Below are positions 33,489-42,813 of a stretch of 64,000 nt of DNA, piece by piece. The notes beneath the pieces were generated by a model that had not been told where the DNA came from, did not search any database, and worked only from the letters and a program-made list of their open reading frames with translations. The DNA is from a virus. Positions within the stretch are counted from its first letter, which is position 1, and every line of letters starts with the position of its first letter. The DNA lies in IMG/VR virus record IMGVR_UViG_3300036045_000523, positions 1 to 64,000 of that record; one strand, 5' to 3'. The translations under genes and the position numbers were made by a program.

Positions 33489-34958
33489 CTAGGCAACTCT
33501 CCATACAATCAAATAGTTATTTGCAGCACTTGCATCAATCTGTGAGCTACTAATCACGCTGCTTGCACCAATCGCTTGAGTAATTGTATCTATTCTCAAA
33601 GTAGTTCCTGCTGACAAGCCAGTTTCAAATCTAAACCCGCTTTGTTTGTTAATAAAGGTTGCTTGAGTCGCACCATAAGTATAAGTGAAGAAATCACCAA
33701 CATCAAAAGCACCCCCAGCGTTCTGCAATATGCCCCTAAATCGTATTTGTACCTGTCCCTGACTTGATTGGTAATTGCCAGTTATCGACCCCTGAAGTGA
33801 TAAAAAGAATAGATAAGCCCCCGTTTCTGCGATCGTAATAATTCCGTTAGCATCAAGTAAGTTCCCTGCATTTATTACGCGAGGGTTCCAGATTACAGTT
33901 TGCCGATTATCCTGTCCCAAAGCGATCGCAGCGGATCGCCTTGCAAATATCAATGGCGCTGGTAATTTATTCGAGGTTGCCAAAGCAGCAATCGCATCCT
34001 CTACATATTGCGCCGTTGGTATCTCTGTACTCTTTTCTCCTCCAGCAACGGGGAACGTTAATACACTCCTTTTTGCTGTCCCTGTCATTACTGGATTACT
34101 TCGTGGCAATCCTGCGGCAATAGTTAAATAGTTTGACAGGTCTGGGTTAGGGATAGAAGCGATCGCATCTTTCACATCCCCTCTTGCCGCTGCTTCACTA
34201 CTCCCAGTCCAAGTAGTAGCGTTGTAACCTACAATCTGCGCCCCAGTTCCCCCCGCCGCTCCCTTCGCAGCAATCATTAACCAATTTACATTATCCCCAG
34301 TTAAGGGCGGAGAAAGGTTTTGTGCTGGCGTCGCATTCCGCCATACGTAGCTATTGCCGTTAAAACTAACAACGTCGCCTAGCTGGTAAATCGTGTTAGC
34401 GGTGTATGCCCCTTTGATTACAAATTTAGAAGAGATGCGATCGCGGTAAGTTGCAACCGTCGTCAGCAACTCTGCAAGTCGTGATAGACCAATATCAAAC
34501 CAAGGCGATTGTGACGGAATTCCTAACAGTGTCGTAAAGTCTACAGGCGTCGGGCTATCTGGGGCGATCGCATGAAACGGGTCTTGTAAAGATACATTAC
34601 TCTGCTGTTGCACTCTATCTAGCAGTCGTGAAGTCGTATCATGAGTGCTACCTGTATAATACTTACCATCGGTCGCCCATAAGTGAGTCGGCCCATTGTA
34701 GACCGTGCCATCTAATAAATAAAAAGTAGTAACTGTTTTCGTCTCGAATAATTCCCATTTATAAGTTATACCCTCCCCATTTTGTATGTTTTGCGATTGG
34801 GGGAGGATAATAGTAAACGTTGAGGAGGCGATCGCTGCTTCATAAGCGACCAAGACTAAAGTATCAGGATTTGTTGTTGTATCAATAAAAGGATGATCCG
34901 GTGTTGCCCGTATCAAGCCTGTAATGTTTCCGTTAATTTTGCCTGTTATTTGTACCAT
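33489..34958 (-). CDS. Tail fibre protein, carbohydrate-binding and C1q-like parts
   Basis: The 489-residue protein contains GAYTANTIYQLGDVVSFNGN, a repeat seen in carbohydrate-binding and tail fibre proteins, a Gly-rich stretch (GAAGGTGAQIVGYNATTWTG) and a C-terminal jelly roll (AYLFFLSLQGSITGNYQSSQ to NNYLIVWRVA). It is likely a host-recognition fibre made with the gene behind it. Confidence 0.62.
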   Translation of the reverse strand: MVQITGKINGNITGLIRATPDHPFIDTTTNPDTLVLVAYEAAIASSTFTIILPQSQNIQNGEGITYKWELFETKTVTTFYLLDGTVYNGPTHLWATDGKYYTGSTHDTTSRLLDRVQQQSNVSLQDPFHAIAPDSPTPVDFTTLLGIPSQSPWFDIGLSRLAELLTTVATYRDRISSKFVIKGAYTANTIYQLGDVVSFNGNSYVWRNATPAQNLSPPLTGDNVNWLMIAAKGAAGGTGAQIVGYNATTWTGSSEAAARGDVKDAIASIPNPDLSNYLTIAAGLPRSNPVMTGTAKRSVLTFPVAGGEKSTEIPTAQYVEDAIAALATSNKLPAPLIFARRSAAIALGQDNRQTVIWNPRVINAGNLLDANGIITIAETGAYLFFLSLQGSITGNYQSSQGQVQIRFRGILQNAGGAFDVGDFFTYTYGATQATFINKQSGFRFETGLSAGTTLRIDTITQAIGASSVISSSQIDASAANNYLIVWRVA

Positions 34959-34971
34959 ACAAGAAGAAATA

Positions 34972-35001
34972 AAGTGCAGCGCTTATGAAGGCGCTGCACT
35001 T
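34972..35001 (-). terminator. Strong hairpin after the 35006 gene
   Basis: An 11-bp perfect stem (AAGTGCAGCGC/GCGCTGCACTT) with an 8-base loop, 4 bp after the stop of the gene 35006-35374 and before the fibre gene start at 34958. Confidence 0.6.
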
Positions 35002-35005
35002 GTCA

Positions 35006-35374
35006 CTAAACGTCGATGTTCACTGTACCAGGTAAACCAACCTCAGATGGAACTATCTCAATAGTATCAGGTGTTTCAGGTACGGGGTTACTTGGTTCAA
35101 CAGGTTGAGTGTCACCTGGTTGAGTTGGGTTTGTCGGTGATTCGACGCTAGGGACTAATTGTTTTACAACGTCTTTAGCATTGCTAAGTCTTTCGGTATT
35201 CATGTTGAGAAGCGCGATCGCTTGCTGTAAATCCTCGGCTCTTGCCATTCCATTTGCTGCATCTTCCAATGCTTTTTTGATTTGAGGGGCGACTTCGTTC
35301 ACTGTGTCAAGGACGGCAGCGATCGCTAGCCCATTCGTCTCAATTGCTTGCATCAACTCGCTAAAAGATGCCAT
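35006..35374 (-). CDS. Hypothetical structural-region protein with coiled coil
   Basis: A 122-residue protein. I chose ATG 35374 because AGGAGG lies 5 bases before it; the open frame reaches back to 35548, but that part is mostly a palindromic element. Helical N-terminal half (ELMQAIETNGLAIAAVLDTV) and an acidic Pro/Thr-rich tail. It may be a fibre-associated or chaperone protein. No family is recognised. Confidence 0.5.
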   Translation of the reverse strand: MASFSELMQAIETNGLAIAAVLDTVNEVAPQIKKALEDAANGMARAEDLQQAIALLNMNTERLSNAKDVVKQLVPSVESPTNPTQPGDTQPVEPSNPVPETPDTIEIVPSEVGLPGTVNIDV

Positions 35375-35414
35375 AACAACCTCCTTTAATTCCTGTATTT
35401 CTTGTTTAAGAGAA

Positions 35415-35500
35415 GCCACTGCGTTGCGGGGGTTCCCCACGGCAGTCGTCTCAACGGAGGATACCTCCGCACGACGCTGCCTCCCGTTGTAGCACGTGGC
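35415..35500 (+). repeat. Nested palindromic elements
   Basis: The outer arms GCCACTGCGTTGCGGGGG and CCCGTTGTAGCACGTGGC enclose an inner inverted element-like palindrome (CAACGGAGG-ATA-CCTCCGC at about 35452-35470). It lies directly upstream of the ribosome site of the gene at 35374. Confidence 0.85.
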
Positions 35501-35577
35501 GTTTTTTCGCTTTGCCATATAACGGTCAAGCCATTTGTAAAGTATCATGCTTAATACAATAGTGCTAGTTTAAAAAC

Positions 35578-35620
35578 AAAATTCCCTTGAAGTGTATCGA
35601 CCACCACGCAAGGGAATTTT
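35578..35620. promoter_or_regulatory. 12-bp stem in a divergent region
   Basis: AAAATTCCCTTG and CAAGGGAATTTT, 19 bases apart, between two divergent genes where no terminator is needed. It may be an operator or an RNA leader. No other feature is seen between 35549 and 35710. Confidence 0.45.
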
Positions 35621-35710
35621 AACAATTTAATTTATGGTTTGTATATTATGGAGAAGTATAGAACAACTTCACTTGTTCTACAGAATTAAATATAACACAA
35701 ATAGAAAAAC

Positions 35711-35929
35711 ATGAGAAGATTAAGAGCCGCAATAAAATCTAATTGGAAAACTACCACAATAGGGTTGATTACGGCTAGCTCTAGCTACATTACTATGTTT
35801 CCTGACGGGTTCAACCAAGGGCTTGTTAATTTCTCTCGATTTGTGCAAGTTGGGGGATTAGCTTGTCTAGGAATAGTTAGCAAAGATTTTGATAAAACTA
35901 ATGCAAGAAACGACATCGAACAACCTTAG
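35711..35929 (+). CDS. Small holin-like membrane protein
   Basis: The 72-residue protein has a basic start and one or two hydrophobic segments (TTTIGLITASSSYITMF and VGGLACLGIVSKD). Size, charge and position before the portal gene resemble small phage holin-like proteins that open the inner membrane for lysis. It overlaps the portal start. The assignment is tentative. Confidence 0.5.
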   Translation: MRRLRAAIKSNWKTTTIGLITASSSYITMFPDGFNQGLVNFSRFVQVGGLACLGIVSKDFDKTNARNDIEQP

Positions 35930-37712
35930 AATTGATTCTTATCAGCTTGCAAGAGCATTTGGCGGATTGCTACATAATCGCATGAGTGGTCTTGGTACGG
36001 GACGAGATAAAACGCAATATACCGAAATAAACCCGTTTGTGCGATCGCTCACTGAGCAAGAATTAAGCGGATTGTATCGCAAATCTGGAGTATTGCAACG
36101 CGCAGTGTCCATTTACCCGCAGGATGCGAAACAGATATGGTGTAAACTCAACTTTGCCAATGACATTATTTTACCAGAACAAATATTTAATTATGCTAAG
36201 CAATTAGGGCTGAGAGATGCGATCGCACTTGCATCTCTATATTCTCGCTGGTTTGGTGATGGTTATATTTTGATGGGAATTGCAGACGGGAATGAGGCGA
36301 GTGAGGAAGTAGACCGCGATCGCATTAAATCAATTCGTTGGCTAAAGGTTCTATCACGCTGGGAGATGCGTCCAATACGCCCCTCCTCTAATAGATGGGA
36401 AGATGTAAAGATGTATGAATTCTTAGCACTTTCTTTACCAGATAATGCAAGGTACTGGCATTCAAGTAGAGTGTTGCGGTTTAGTGGCGTAAGATTAGAT
36501 CGATACGGGATGGCGGCAAATAACGGTAGTCACGATTCTGTCATCCAGTCAATGTATGAGTCATTCTGTGCTTACTATCCTGGGGTACAATCTCTGAGTA
36601 TCATGGTGCAAGACCATAGGTTAAGAATGTTTGGAGTAAGGGGGCTTGCCTCAACAAATAAAGACGAACTCGTAGAAAGGGCGATGACAAACGACCTTAC
36701 ACGGTCAACAGCTAAGGTGGAAATATACGATCTGGATAACGAGTCCATAAGCAATTTGACTAACAACTATTCTGGAATTGATAAGGCGATAGAACGCCTA
36801 GAGGAATGCTGGTCAAGCGACACCGACGTTAGTAGGGTTGTATTATTCAACCAGCTTGGTAAGACAGCCTTGACATCGGGGGAGGCGTTTAGATTTGCAA
36901 GGCTTGACCATGCATATAGGCTGAACTCGTGGCAAGAAAATGTACAGCGATCGCCATTGGAAAATTTCTTTACTTTATTGATGCGATCGCAGGATTCTCC
37001 GACCAAGGGTAAACTCCCTGACGGTTGGTCTTTGTCTTTTCCTCTTAACTATCGCATGACGGTAGAAGAGGAGTTGACAGTGCAGAAGATGGCGGGCGAG
37101 AGAGATGAAAAATATATCGCTCTTGGAGTATACGATGCAGCGACCGCACGTCGTCAGTTTGAGGCGAGCGAGTTTGACCACAACATTACCCTTGAAGAAA
37201 CAACGCCAGGTCGCACAACGGACGACACCTCCGCAACGCAGGGCACGCCAGGTCGCACAACGGAGGACACCTCAGCAAGCGACTGGCTCTTCAGAACAGA
37301 TAGTGCTTGGGGTGTTTGGTTTGGTGGAAGACGAACGCCGATCTGTGTTGAAGCTGGCGATCGCTCCGAAGCCATATCTAAAGCCCGCAAAAAGAAAAAA
37401 CGCGGCGGTGATAACGTAGACACTGCTCGTCTTTTAACAGACTCGGAACGAAAAATAGCAAATTCGGGGGGTTGGGTGCGTTCTGGAGCAAAACACCAAC
37501 CTCCTGGATATAACAAGAGTAAGCGAGGATTTGGCCCAGAACCTAGAAAAGATTCTATCCCCCAGGAGATCGTAGATAGTGCGATCGCTGCGATCGCACT
37601 CCTCGACAGCGATCCAACAATTCAAGTTGACTCTAAATATGTTGAGATGGCTGAGGCGATCGTTTTTAGTGAAGTTGATCAGATGGAATGGAAAAGCTTG
37701 TTTGCGGATTAA
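35901..37712 (+). CDS. Portal protein, DUF1073 family
   Basis: A 603-residue protein of the DUF1073 phage portal family, the dodecamer at the head vertex through which DNA enters. Family marks are the N-terminal block (SGLYRKSGVLQRAVSIYPQD), SRWFGDGYILMGI, HSSRVLRFSG and the region LFNQLGKTALTSGEAF. ATG 35901 is chosen over TTG 35889. Two 41-bp elements in a row (37205-37287) add about 28 residues (TPGRTTDDTSATQGT, GRTTEDTSASDW) at 435-462, after the portal core. Some databases name this family after Acb1 anti-CBASS proteins; I see no reason to prefer that here. Confidence 0.78.
   Translation: MQETTSNNLRIDSYQLARAFGGLLHNRMSGLGTGRDKTQYTEINPFVRSLTEQELSGLYRKSGVLQRAVSIYPQDAKQIWCKLNFANDIILPEQIFNYAKQLGLRDAIALASLYSRWFGDGYILMGIADGNEASEEVDRDRIKSIRWLKVLSRWEMRPIRPSSNRWEDVKMYEFLALSLPDNARYWHSSRVLRFSGVRLDRYGMAANNGSHDSVIQSMYESFCAYYPGVQSLSIMVQDHRLRMFGVRGLASTNKDELVERAMTNDLTRSTAKVEIYDLDNESISNLTNNYSGIDKAIERLEECWSSDTDVSRVVLFNQLGKTALTSGEAFRFARLDHAYRLNSWQENVQRSPLENFFTLLMRSQDSPTKGKLPDGWSLSFPLNYRMTVEEELTVQKMAGERDEKYIALGVYDAATARRQFEASEFDHNITLEETTPGRTTDDTSATQGTPGRTTEDTSASDWLFRTDSAWGVWFGGRRTPICVEAGDRSEAISKARKKKKRGGDNVDTARLLTDSERKIANSGGWVRSGAKHQPPGYNKSKRGFGPEPRKDSIPQEIVDSAIAAIALLDSDPTIQVDSKYVEMAEAIVFSEVDQMEWKSLFAD
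37205..37244 (-). repeat. Palindromic element, first of a tandem pair in the portal gene
   Basis: Reverse orientation: GCCAGGTCGCACAACGG start, CCGCAACGCAGGGC end, one base shorter than the consensus. Read in frame. Confidence 0.88.
37247..37287 (-). repeat. Palindromic element, second of a tandem pair in the portal gene
   Basis: Reverse copy with arms GCCAGGTCGCACAACGGAGG and CCTCAGCAAGCGACTGGC around ACA. Read in frame. Confidence 0.92.
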
Positions 37713-37937
37713 AAGTTCTCCGTTTTTTGGAGGACTTCATTAAGTCTAGACCTTGGTAGTTTTGGATAGGTTTTGCAGAACGGTAAATTCGTTCAACGCC
37801 AGAACCACCTTTCTGTATACGCTCTACCACCTCCACAACTATGTGGAAGTCGATGTTTTCTACAAAACTTTTAAGTAAAGTCCTTGCCCGCCGTTGATTT
37901 TCCGGTCAGCACATAAAACAAAATAGAGAAACGAGTT
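37713..37937. other. Gene-free stretch with an antisense open frame
   Basis: A short hairpin (TCTCCG/GGAGGA) follows the portal stop. On the minus strand a frame without stops reads RTLLKSFVENIDFHIVVEVV and GGSGVERIYRSAKPIQNYQG but has no ATG start or ribosome site. It may be a gene remnant. Confidence 0.3.
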
Positions 37938-38465
37938 ATGCAAAATGAGGTAACAGAATTTCTCCCGGCTTGTTACAGGCAGGGGGATGAGCAGGAAGAA
38001 ATAGCGATCGCGCTAACGCAGGGATTAGCAGAAAAGTATGTGGGGTTGATGCGTACGCTTGCGACCTACCAGGAAGATTATTTAGAACCAGCGACGTGTA
38101 AAGAAGAATGGTTGGATGTGTTGGCGTATTGGTCAGGTTGGGGGGAGTTGTGGGATGGGTCGTGGTTGGTGGAAGAGAAGCGATCGCTGTTGTTAGCAAG
38201 CGATCAGATTTGGAGTAATCGAGGAAATAAGGATGTTTTGGAGATATTGTTTAATATATTTGGATTAACGGTAAAGTTAAGAGGAGCAACGGGATTTATA
38301 TTAAATACAACAACATTTCCGGGAGGTTTAGGGGTTGACCCTTTTACTTATTTGGTGTCAGTCCCCACGACATACGTAGCTGGGTCGCCAGAATTAAAGA
38401 TATTAGAAAGATTGTTAAAAGATTTTTTACCATGCTGGATAAGCCTAATAATTCAGTTGGAGTGA
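37938..38465 (+). CDS. Tail protein, P2 gpI-like baseplate component
   Basis: The 175-residue protein matches the Tail_P2_I family, a baseplate wedge part of contractile tails. The typical core is WLDVLAYWSGWGELWDGSW, then EEKRSLLLASDQIWSNRG and KDVLEILFNIFGL. In P2 the gpI gene follows baseplate J; here J is 20 kb away on the other strand. The tape measure gene follows after 1 bp. Confidence 0.75.
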   Translation: MQNEVTEFLPACYRQGDEQEEIAIALTQGLAEKYVGLMRTLATYQEDYLEPATCKEEWLDVLAYWSGWGELWDGSWLVEEKRSLLLASDQIWSNRGNKDVLEILFNIFGLTVKLRGATGFILNTTTFPGGLGVDPFTYLVSVPTTYVAGSPELKILERLLKDFLPCWISLIIQLE

Positions 38466-38466
38466 T

Positions 38467-40398
38467 ATGGCTCAGTCAGTAGTAAGTATTGCGATTCAAG
38501 CAAGAAATTTAACGGGTGGTGTTTGGCGTCAGTTACAAGCTCAGATACAGGGTACAGATGCAGCGCTAAAAAGATTTCAGAATACAAGTAATGCAACTAG
38601 AAACGCACAAGGCAGACTGAGGGATGCCAATGGTCGCTTTGTAGCAGAAAGTAGAGGAGGAATTTCAGGATTAACTGGGGGTGTTGCTGGACTTAGCGTA
38701 GGGTACATTGGTCTTGGAGCAGCTATTAATGTCGCCACACAAGCAATTGGGGCTTTATCTAGGGCGGGGAACGCGGCGATACAAAGGCAAGTAGAGCAAG
38801 TACAAGCCCTCTCTACTGCGATGCAAACATTAGGATTGTCGCAGCAACAAGCGGGAAGATATACACAAGAAATTGAGAAAGATATAGCCCGGCTAGGAAA
38901 GGATTTACCAACATCAGCTGAGTCGATTCAGGTCTTTTTTAGAACAATTCAAGATGATTACAATCTTGCTTTAAAGGGTAGTGGGGCGTCTCTAGATACT
39001 ATTAAAAAAGCGCAATTATCATCAAGCTCAAGAATCGCTTTATTATCTGATTTAGCAGGCGGTGATATTGGAGCAAGTCGTGCAGCAGTATCAGCATTCT
39101 TAGGTGGTAGTGTGGGTGCTAGGGGATTAAATCAGTATCAGTTTTTTGCAAATAATCCTCAGCTAACTTCCGCCCTGAAATCGGGATTAACAGCCAAAGG
39201 TGTAGATTCAACTGGGGACTTGTCGGCATTTGAGCGAATTAAACTATTTACGGAAGCTTTAGAAAAAGCTGTGACTCCGGAAATGATTAATCTATTGCAA
39301 GGCACTGTAAAGGCGAGAATATCAGCTTTTATGGATTCACTCTTTGATCCGACAATAGGACTGTTTTCTATAGAAAGAGACCTTGAACCAAAAATAGACG
39401 GATATCAATCTGTTTTTACCGCGTTTGGCGACACTTTAGATATCGTGGTTGGGCAAAATGGAATATTAAGCAATTTGGCGAGACTATTGGGTTTAGATTC
39501 TGTCGATCCAATGCGATCGCTCTTCGATAGCGTTAACCGTCTAAACTCCTGGCTTCTTGGCATATCCGGTAGAATGGCAGCATTAAAGAGATTGACCGGG
39601 GTAGATATTGGTAAAGCTTTAGGTAGTGGGCTTGCTCAGATTGTAAATTATATTTTTTCGTTGCCTTCTAAAGCGATCGCAGCGATCTCAACCCTTGATT
39701 ATAAAGAACTATTTAAAGGTTTATTTTATGGGGTTGGTGAGTTTTTCGCTCAATTGGATTATAAACAGTTGATTGGAGTTTATACTTTACCAACCTTAAT
39801 TAAGGCGATCGCGGCGATCGCATCCGGTCTATTTGGGGCGATATACGAAGTTGGGGCGGAAGGTGCTACCGTCGTCAAAGCTAAATTAGCTGATGCAGTT
39901 AAGCCAATTTTTGAGGTGATTGATGCGATCGCTGAAAGTATTACTAACTTCTCTTCTTCAGTTCAAACAAAGGTCAGCGAATTAGCTGGATTTGAACCGA
40001 AGTCTACCCCAGTTAGCAAAATAGCTAATACAACTGCAACGGGTTCGTTGTTTGGCGGACTAGGGGGAATTATAAATAGTATTGGTAGCTTCTTCTCTAG
40101 GGCTGATGGGTTTATCCCTGCTAATAATGGCTTGCTTGGTGCGATCGCCTCTGAAGCAGCCCGGAAGCCATCAGGATCTGATTTTGTGATCGCTAACTCC
40201 TCAGAAGCAATTTTAACCCCACGGATGTTGACCAACCTGACGGGCAACTTACTAAATGTGGGAAGCAAGACAATTAACTTTCAACCTGGCTCGATTGTTC
40301 TCAATCTTCCTTCGGGTACGCCCACTGAAATTGCTATGGAAGCGATCGCTATCCTTGAACGTGCGATCGCGCAAGAATTGGAAACTAGGATTGCTTAA
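38467..40398 (+). CDS. Tail tape measure protein
   Basis: The 643-residue protein has the tape measure layout: N-terminal coiled part (SIAIQARNLTGGVWRQLQAQ), a Gly/Ala-rich hydrophobic region (LTGGVAGLSVGYIGLGAAIN), helices ending in LQGTVKARISAFMDSLFDP, and a Gly-rich C-terminal part. It sets tail length and may help DNA pass the membrane. At 643 residues it predicts a rather short tail (about 1.5 Angstrom per residue, near 95 nm). Its 3' end overlaps the convergent chaperone-like gene. Confidence 0.75.
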   Translation: MAQSVVSIAIQARNLTGGVWRQLQAQIQGTDAALKRFQNTSNATRNAQGRLRDANGRFVAESRGGISGLTGGVAGLSVGYIGLGAAINVATQAIGALSRAGNAAIQRQVEQVQALSTAMQTLGLSQQQAGRYTQEIEKDIARLGKDLPTSAESIQVFFRTIQDDYNLALKGSGASLDTIKKAQLSSSSRIALLSDLAGGDIGASRAAVSAFLGGSVGARGLNQYQFFANNPQLTSALKSGLTAKGVDSTGDLSAFERIKLFTEALEKAVTPEMINLLQGTVKARISAFMDSLFDPTIGLFSIERDLEPKIDGYQSVFTAFGDTLDIVVGQNGILSNLARLLGLDSVDPMRSLFDSVNRLNSWLLGISGRMAALKRLTGVDIGKALGSGLAQIVNYIFSLPSKAIAAISTLDYKELFKGLFYGVGEFFAQLDYKQLIGVYTLPTLIKAIAAIASGLFGAIYEVGAEGATVVKAKLADAVKPIFEVIDAIAESITNFSSSVQTKVSELAGFEPKSTPVSKIANTTATGSLFGGLGGIINSIGSFFSRADGFIPANNGLLGAIASEAARKPSGSDFVIANSSEAILTPRMLTNLTGNLLNVGSKTINFQPGSIVLNLPSGTPTEIAMEAIAILERAIAQELETRIA

Positions 40399-40579
40399 TT
40401 GAGTTTTTTTGAAAATGCGTTCGTTCTTCTTCAAGAACTTGTTGGTAAACTGTAATCATTCTGTTAATGACTGTCAAAGGTCTTTTCCGCCAGGTTTCGT
40501 AATTGCTAAAAGATTTGTCGCTAAGAATGAATACTATTTTTAGTCGTTCTTCTTTACTCTTCTGCTGCCACGATTTCAT
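40385..40579 (-). CDS. Small basic protein, possible second tail chaperone
   Basis: A 64-residue protein whose start lies inside the end of the preceding gene (26-bp overlap, +1 frame). RPLTVINRMITVYQQVLEEE is helical. In many phages two overlapping small genes sit beside the tape measure gene and act as tail assembly chaperones, often joined by frameshift. No obvious slippery site is seen here. Confidence 0.45.
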   Translation of the reverse strand: MKSWQQKSKEERLKIVFILSDKSFSNYETWRKRPLTVINRMITVYQQVLEEERTHFQKNSIKQS

Positions 40580-40907
40580 AACTGGGCATACAAAAGCTTT
40601 GAAACACCTCTAATAGCACCGCCCTTGTTTCTACTGGGAGCGATCGCAATTCTAAAGACGTTGGCATTGATTCACGATCACCCCATTTAATAATTAATCT
40701 CGCAATACTGCGCTCATCCATTTCTCTATTAGTTATCTTTCCCTGCTGTACTGAAGACTGTAATATCTCATATGCGTCTAAATCCTCTGCTGTGACTTGA
40801 CGGAGAGCGATCGCTATCCGCTCTCCGTCAAAGTCTTTAATATTTAAAAGTAGAATTTGGTCTTCGCTCAATAGCTTGTAAGTTATTTTTGTTTTGGGGA
40901 ATTGCAT
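40554..40907 (-). CDS. Tail assembly chaperone-like protein
   Basis: A 117-residue protein with KITYKLLSEDQILLLNIKDF and ALRQVTAEDLDAYEILQ, a pattern seen in phage chaperones that coat the tape measure. It stands between the tube protein and the tape measure gene, the expected order, though the tape measure is on the other strand. Confidence 0.5.
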   Translation of the reverse strand: MQFPKTKITYKLLSEDQILLLNIKDFDGERIAIALRQVTAEDLDAYEILQSSVQQGKITNREMDERSIARLIIKWGDRESMPTSLELRSLPVETRAVLLEVFQSFCMPSYEIVAAEE

Positions 40908-41190
40908 GAGGTATTGGCAAATAATAAGGGCGATATTTTTTGTAGCTCAAGTCGCATGATATCAACGACTTTGCAACAAGGATGGAACAAACGTATCTAA
41001 ACGTTGCGTGTACGTCGTAATACAAAAGAGAATTTATCTGTTTTACATTTAATTCACATTCTAGAGATATTGAAAGAAACTGCCTTCGCTCTTCTTCAGT
41101 AGCTTTGCGCCCAAAGTCGCGGTTACTTTTAGGGACTGGCGTCTTTAAGATTAGCCATCGCAATTCAATTAATATTTTATTTAGTTGCAT
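40837..41190 (-). CDS. Hypothetical tail-region protein
   Basis: A 117-residue basic protein. Its last 70 bp overlap the chaperone-like gene, which is longer than usual. The middle (FLSISLECELNVKQINSLLY) looks like real coding sequence. No family is recognised. Confidence 0.4.
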   Translation of the reverse strand: MQLNKILIELRWLILKTPVPKSNRDFGRKATEEERRQFLSISLECELNVKQINSLLYYDVHATFRYVCSILVAKSLISCDLSYKKYRPYYLPIPHAIPQNKNNLQAIERRPNSTFKY

Positions 41191-41193
41191 ACA

Positions 41194-41601
41194 TCACACT
41201 TCTCTTATTCCTTCAAAGGTGATATTCAGGATTAATTTTGCGGCTGAGTTTGAAAGCTTGTCAAATTCTCCATATGTTGACCCACCATATCTTACCCCCG
41301 TCAAATGGGTGATTATACCGCCTAAAATATGCGTGGCTGTTATTCCTGCTGGGTTTGCTTGCCATTGCTTCTTAAATGCATTAAACCGCGTTTTCTGTGT
41401 TTTATCTAATAATGCTTCAATTGTTATATCCTCATACTCTATTTGACCTACTAGTTTAGAATTTTTGCCTGTATTTGGATTGAAATATGGGTCGCCGAAA
41501 ACAGGCTTTTCCGCGATCGCGCTGCATCTGTCAAACACAATATCGGATAAACCCTCTAATTCAAATTTTCCGTCTGATACTGGTATCGCGTTAACTGCCA
41601 T
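41194..41601 (-). CDS. Tail tube protein
   Basis: The 135-residue protein lies directly after the sheath gene, the place of the tube protein in contractile tails. Strand-rich with GQIEYEDITIEALLDKTQKT and a closing strand AAKLILNITFEGI. Family membership is inferred mainly from position, size and fold pattern. Confidence 0.6.
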   Translation of the reverse strand: MAVNAIPVSDGKFELEGLSDIVFDRCSAIAEKPVFGDPYFNPNTGKNSKLVGQIEYEDITIEALLDKTQKTRFNAFKKQWQANPAGITATHILGGIITHLTGVRYGGSTYGEFDKLSNSAAKLILNITFEGIREV

Positions 41602-41607
41602 AACTTA

Positions 41608-42813
41608 TTAAGTGGGTAATACATCAACTACAAAAACGCCGATTTCGATCTGCTCAACGTGTTCCACAAAACGAGCATAAATCTTTTTCTGTATTTTTTT
41701 TAAGTTGCGAGCAACAGGCACATTTGGGGTAGTTGGCCCAGAAGGTTGTCCTTGTTGTTGCTGTTGAGTTTGGGGGTCAGCCTGGATAACTACATCCTCA
41801 ATCCTAAATCCATCTTCTGGCGTCTCACCACTTAACCCGCCCTCTAACCATAAGTTAGTCATTAAAGAAATAATTAGCCTATCAACCTCTCGGTTAGTCC
41901 TACCTTGCGGATCGGTAGATGCAAAAAGAATTGGTACGAGCGCATTCTCTAGCCTTTGACTGGCGACACTAACAGCCATGCGAGTATTGATTAAACTAAA
42001 TTTGGTGTCTGTGCTTAATGTTTTTGCCCCCCATAAACACGTGCCATACTTTGGAATCTTCTGTAATACATTAATTTGCTTTGCTTTCAAGTCGTTGTAA
42101 TCGGTAATGTTGTCCACATAACTGACTAAGTTCTTAATTCCTAGTACTGGATATTTTGCCCCCGCTGGTGGACTATACGCCTCAGTGCGATCGCGCTTTA
42201 TCGCGATCGCACCAGCCGCTACAGCCACAGGCACATTCTTGTTTTCGTTGTCTGTTATCGCTCCATAGTATATAGAACTGTGACCTTGAGCGGAGGAATA
42301 GAGATCACGTTCAGCGATCGCTTTCGCTTTCGTATCTGTATCGTTTGCCGTGTTTACGAAGTAGAGCCAGTCAAACTTCTCACACATTGACTGAATAGCA
42401 GAATATATCGCTGTCCGATCTGCCTGTAAGGTAAAAGTTCCTTGTTCGGGACATAAGCTAACACTTAGCTCTAAATCTGTTCTTAAACTAAGTAGCGCAA
42501 TTCCTTTAAGTAAATGCCCCAACCGAGCAGCTGCGTCATTGCCTGATACTACTGAATCATTGCAGGCATAACATTGTAATTGCCCTTCTGGGTTGTTCAG
42601 CAAAAACAACTTTACCGATTGCAAAACAATTTCGGGAGCAGTGGGGTACTTTGTTTGAAAGTCCGTGACACTACTTATTCCTGTAGGCTGGTTTAGCAAC
42701 GCAGCCGCTGCCCCGCTTGGGGTCATTATCAACGTGCATCGACTTATCCTATCTGTTACCGTCGATTGTGTTGATGATGATTGTTCATTTATTGATATGC
42801 CGATTACAGGCAT
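41608..42813 (-). CDS. Contractile tail sheath protein
   Basis: A 401-residue sheath protein. The N-terminal strand handshake (MPVIGISINEQSSS) and an alpha/beta domain with SEVD-like blocks (DNITDYNDLKAKQINVL, KYGTCLWGAKTLSTDT) lead to the conserved C-terminal domain with RLENALVPILFASTD and the last strand (GVFVVDVLPT). A Gln-rich stretch near residue 350 is unusual. It shows that the phage has a contractile tail. Confidence 0.75.
   Translation of the reverse strand: MPVIGISINEQSSSTQSTVTDRISRCTLIMTPSGAAAALLNQPTGISSVTDFQTKYPTAPEIVLQSVKLFLLNNPEGQLQCYACNDSVVSGNDAAARLGHLLKGIALLSLRTDLELSVSLCPEQGTFTLQADRTAIYSAIQSMCEKFDWLYFVNTANDTDTKAKAIAERDLYSSAQGHSSIYYGAITDNENKNVPVAVAAGAIAIKRDRTEAYSPPAGAKYPVLGIKNLVSYVDNITDYNDLKAKQINVLQKIPKYGTCLWGAKTLSTDTKFSLINTRMAVSVASQRLENALVPILFASTDPQGRTNREVDRLIISLMTNLWLEGGLSGETPEDGFRIEDVVIQADPQTQQQQQGQPSGPTTPNVPVARNLKKIQKKIYARFVEHVEQIEIGVFVVDVLPT

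Noticed and set aside
35375-35548. N-terminal extension of the gene at 35006-35374
   Set aside because: It is largely the nested palindrome, and a strong AGGAGG site stands before ATG 35374. The longer form is not excluded.
35901-37712. Anti-CBASS (Acb1) function for the DUF1073 protein
   Set aside because: The family name is shared in databases, but length, motifs and context are those of a portal; I see no clear paired His phosphoesterase motifs.
40554-40600. Programmed frameshift between the two chaperone-like genes
   Set aside because: The overlap would need a +1 shift and no slippery heptamer is visible; separate starts are simpler.
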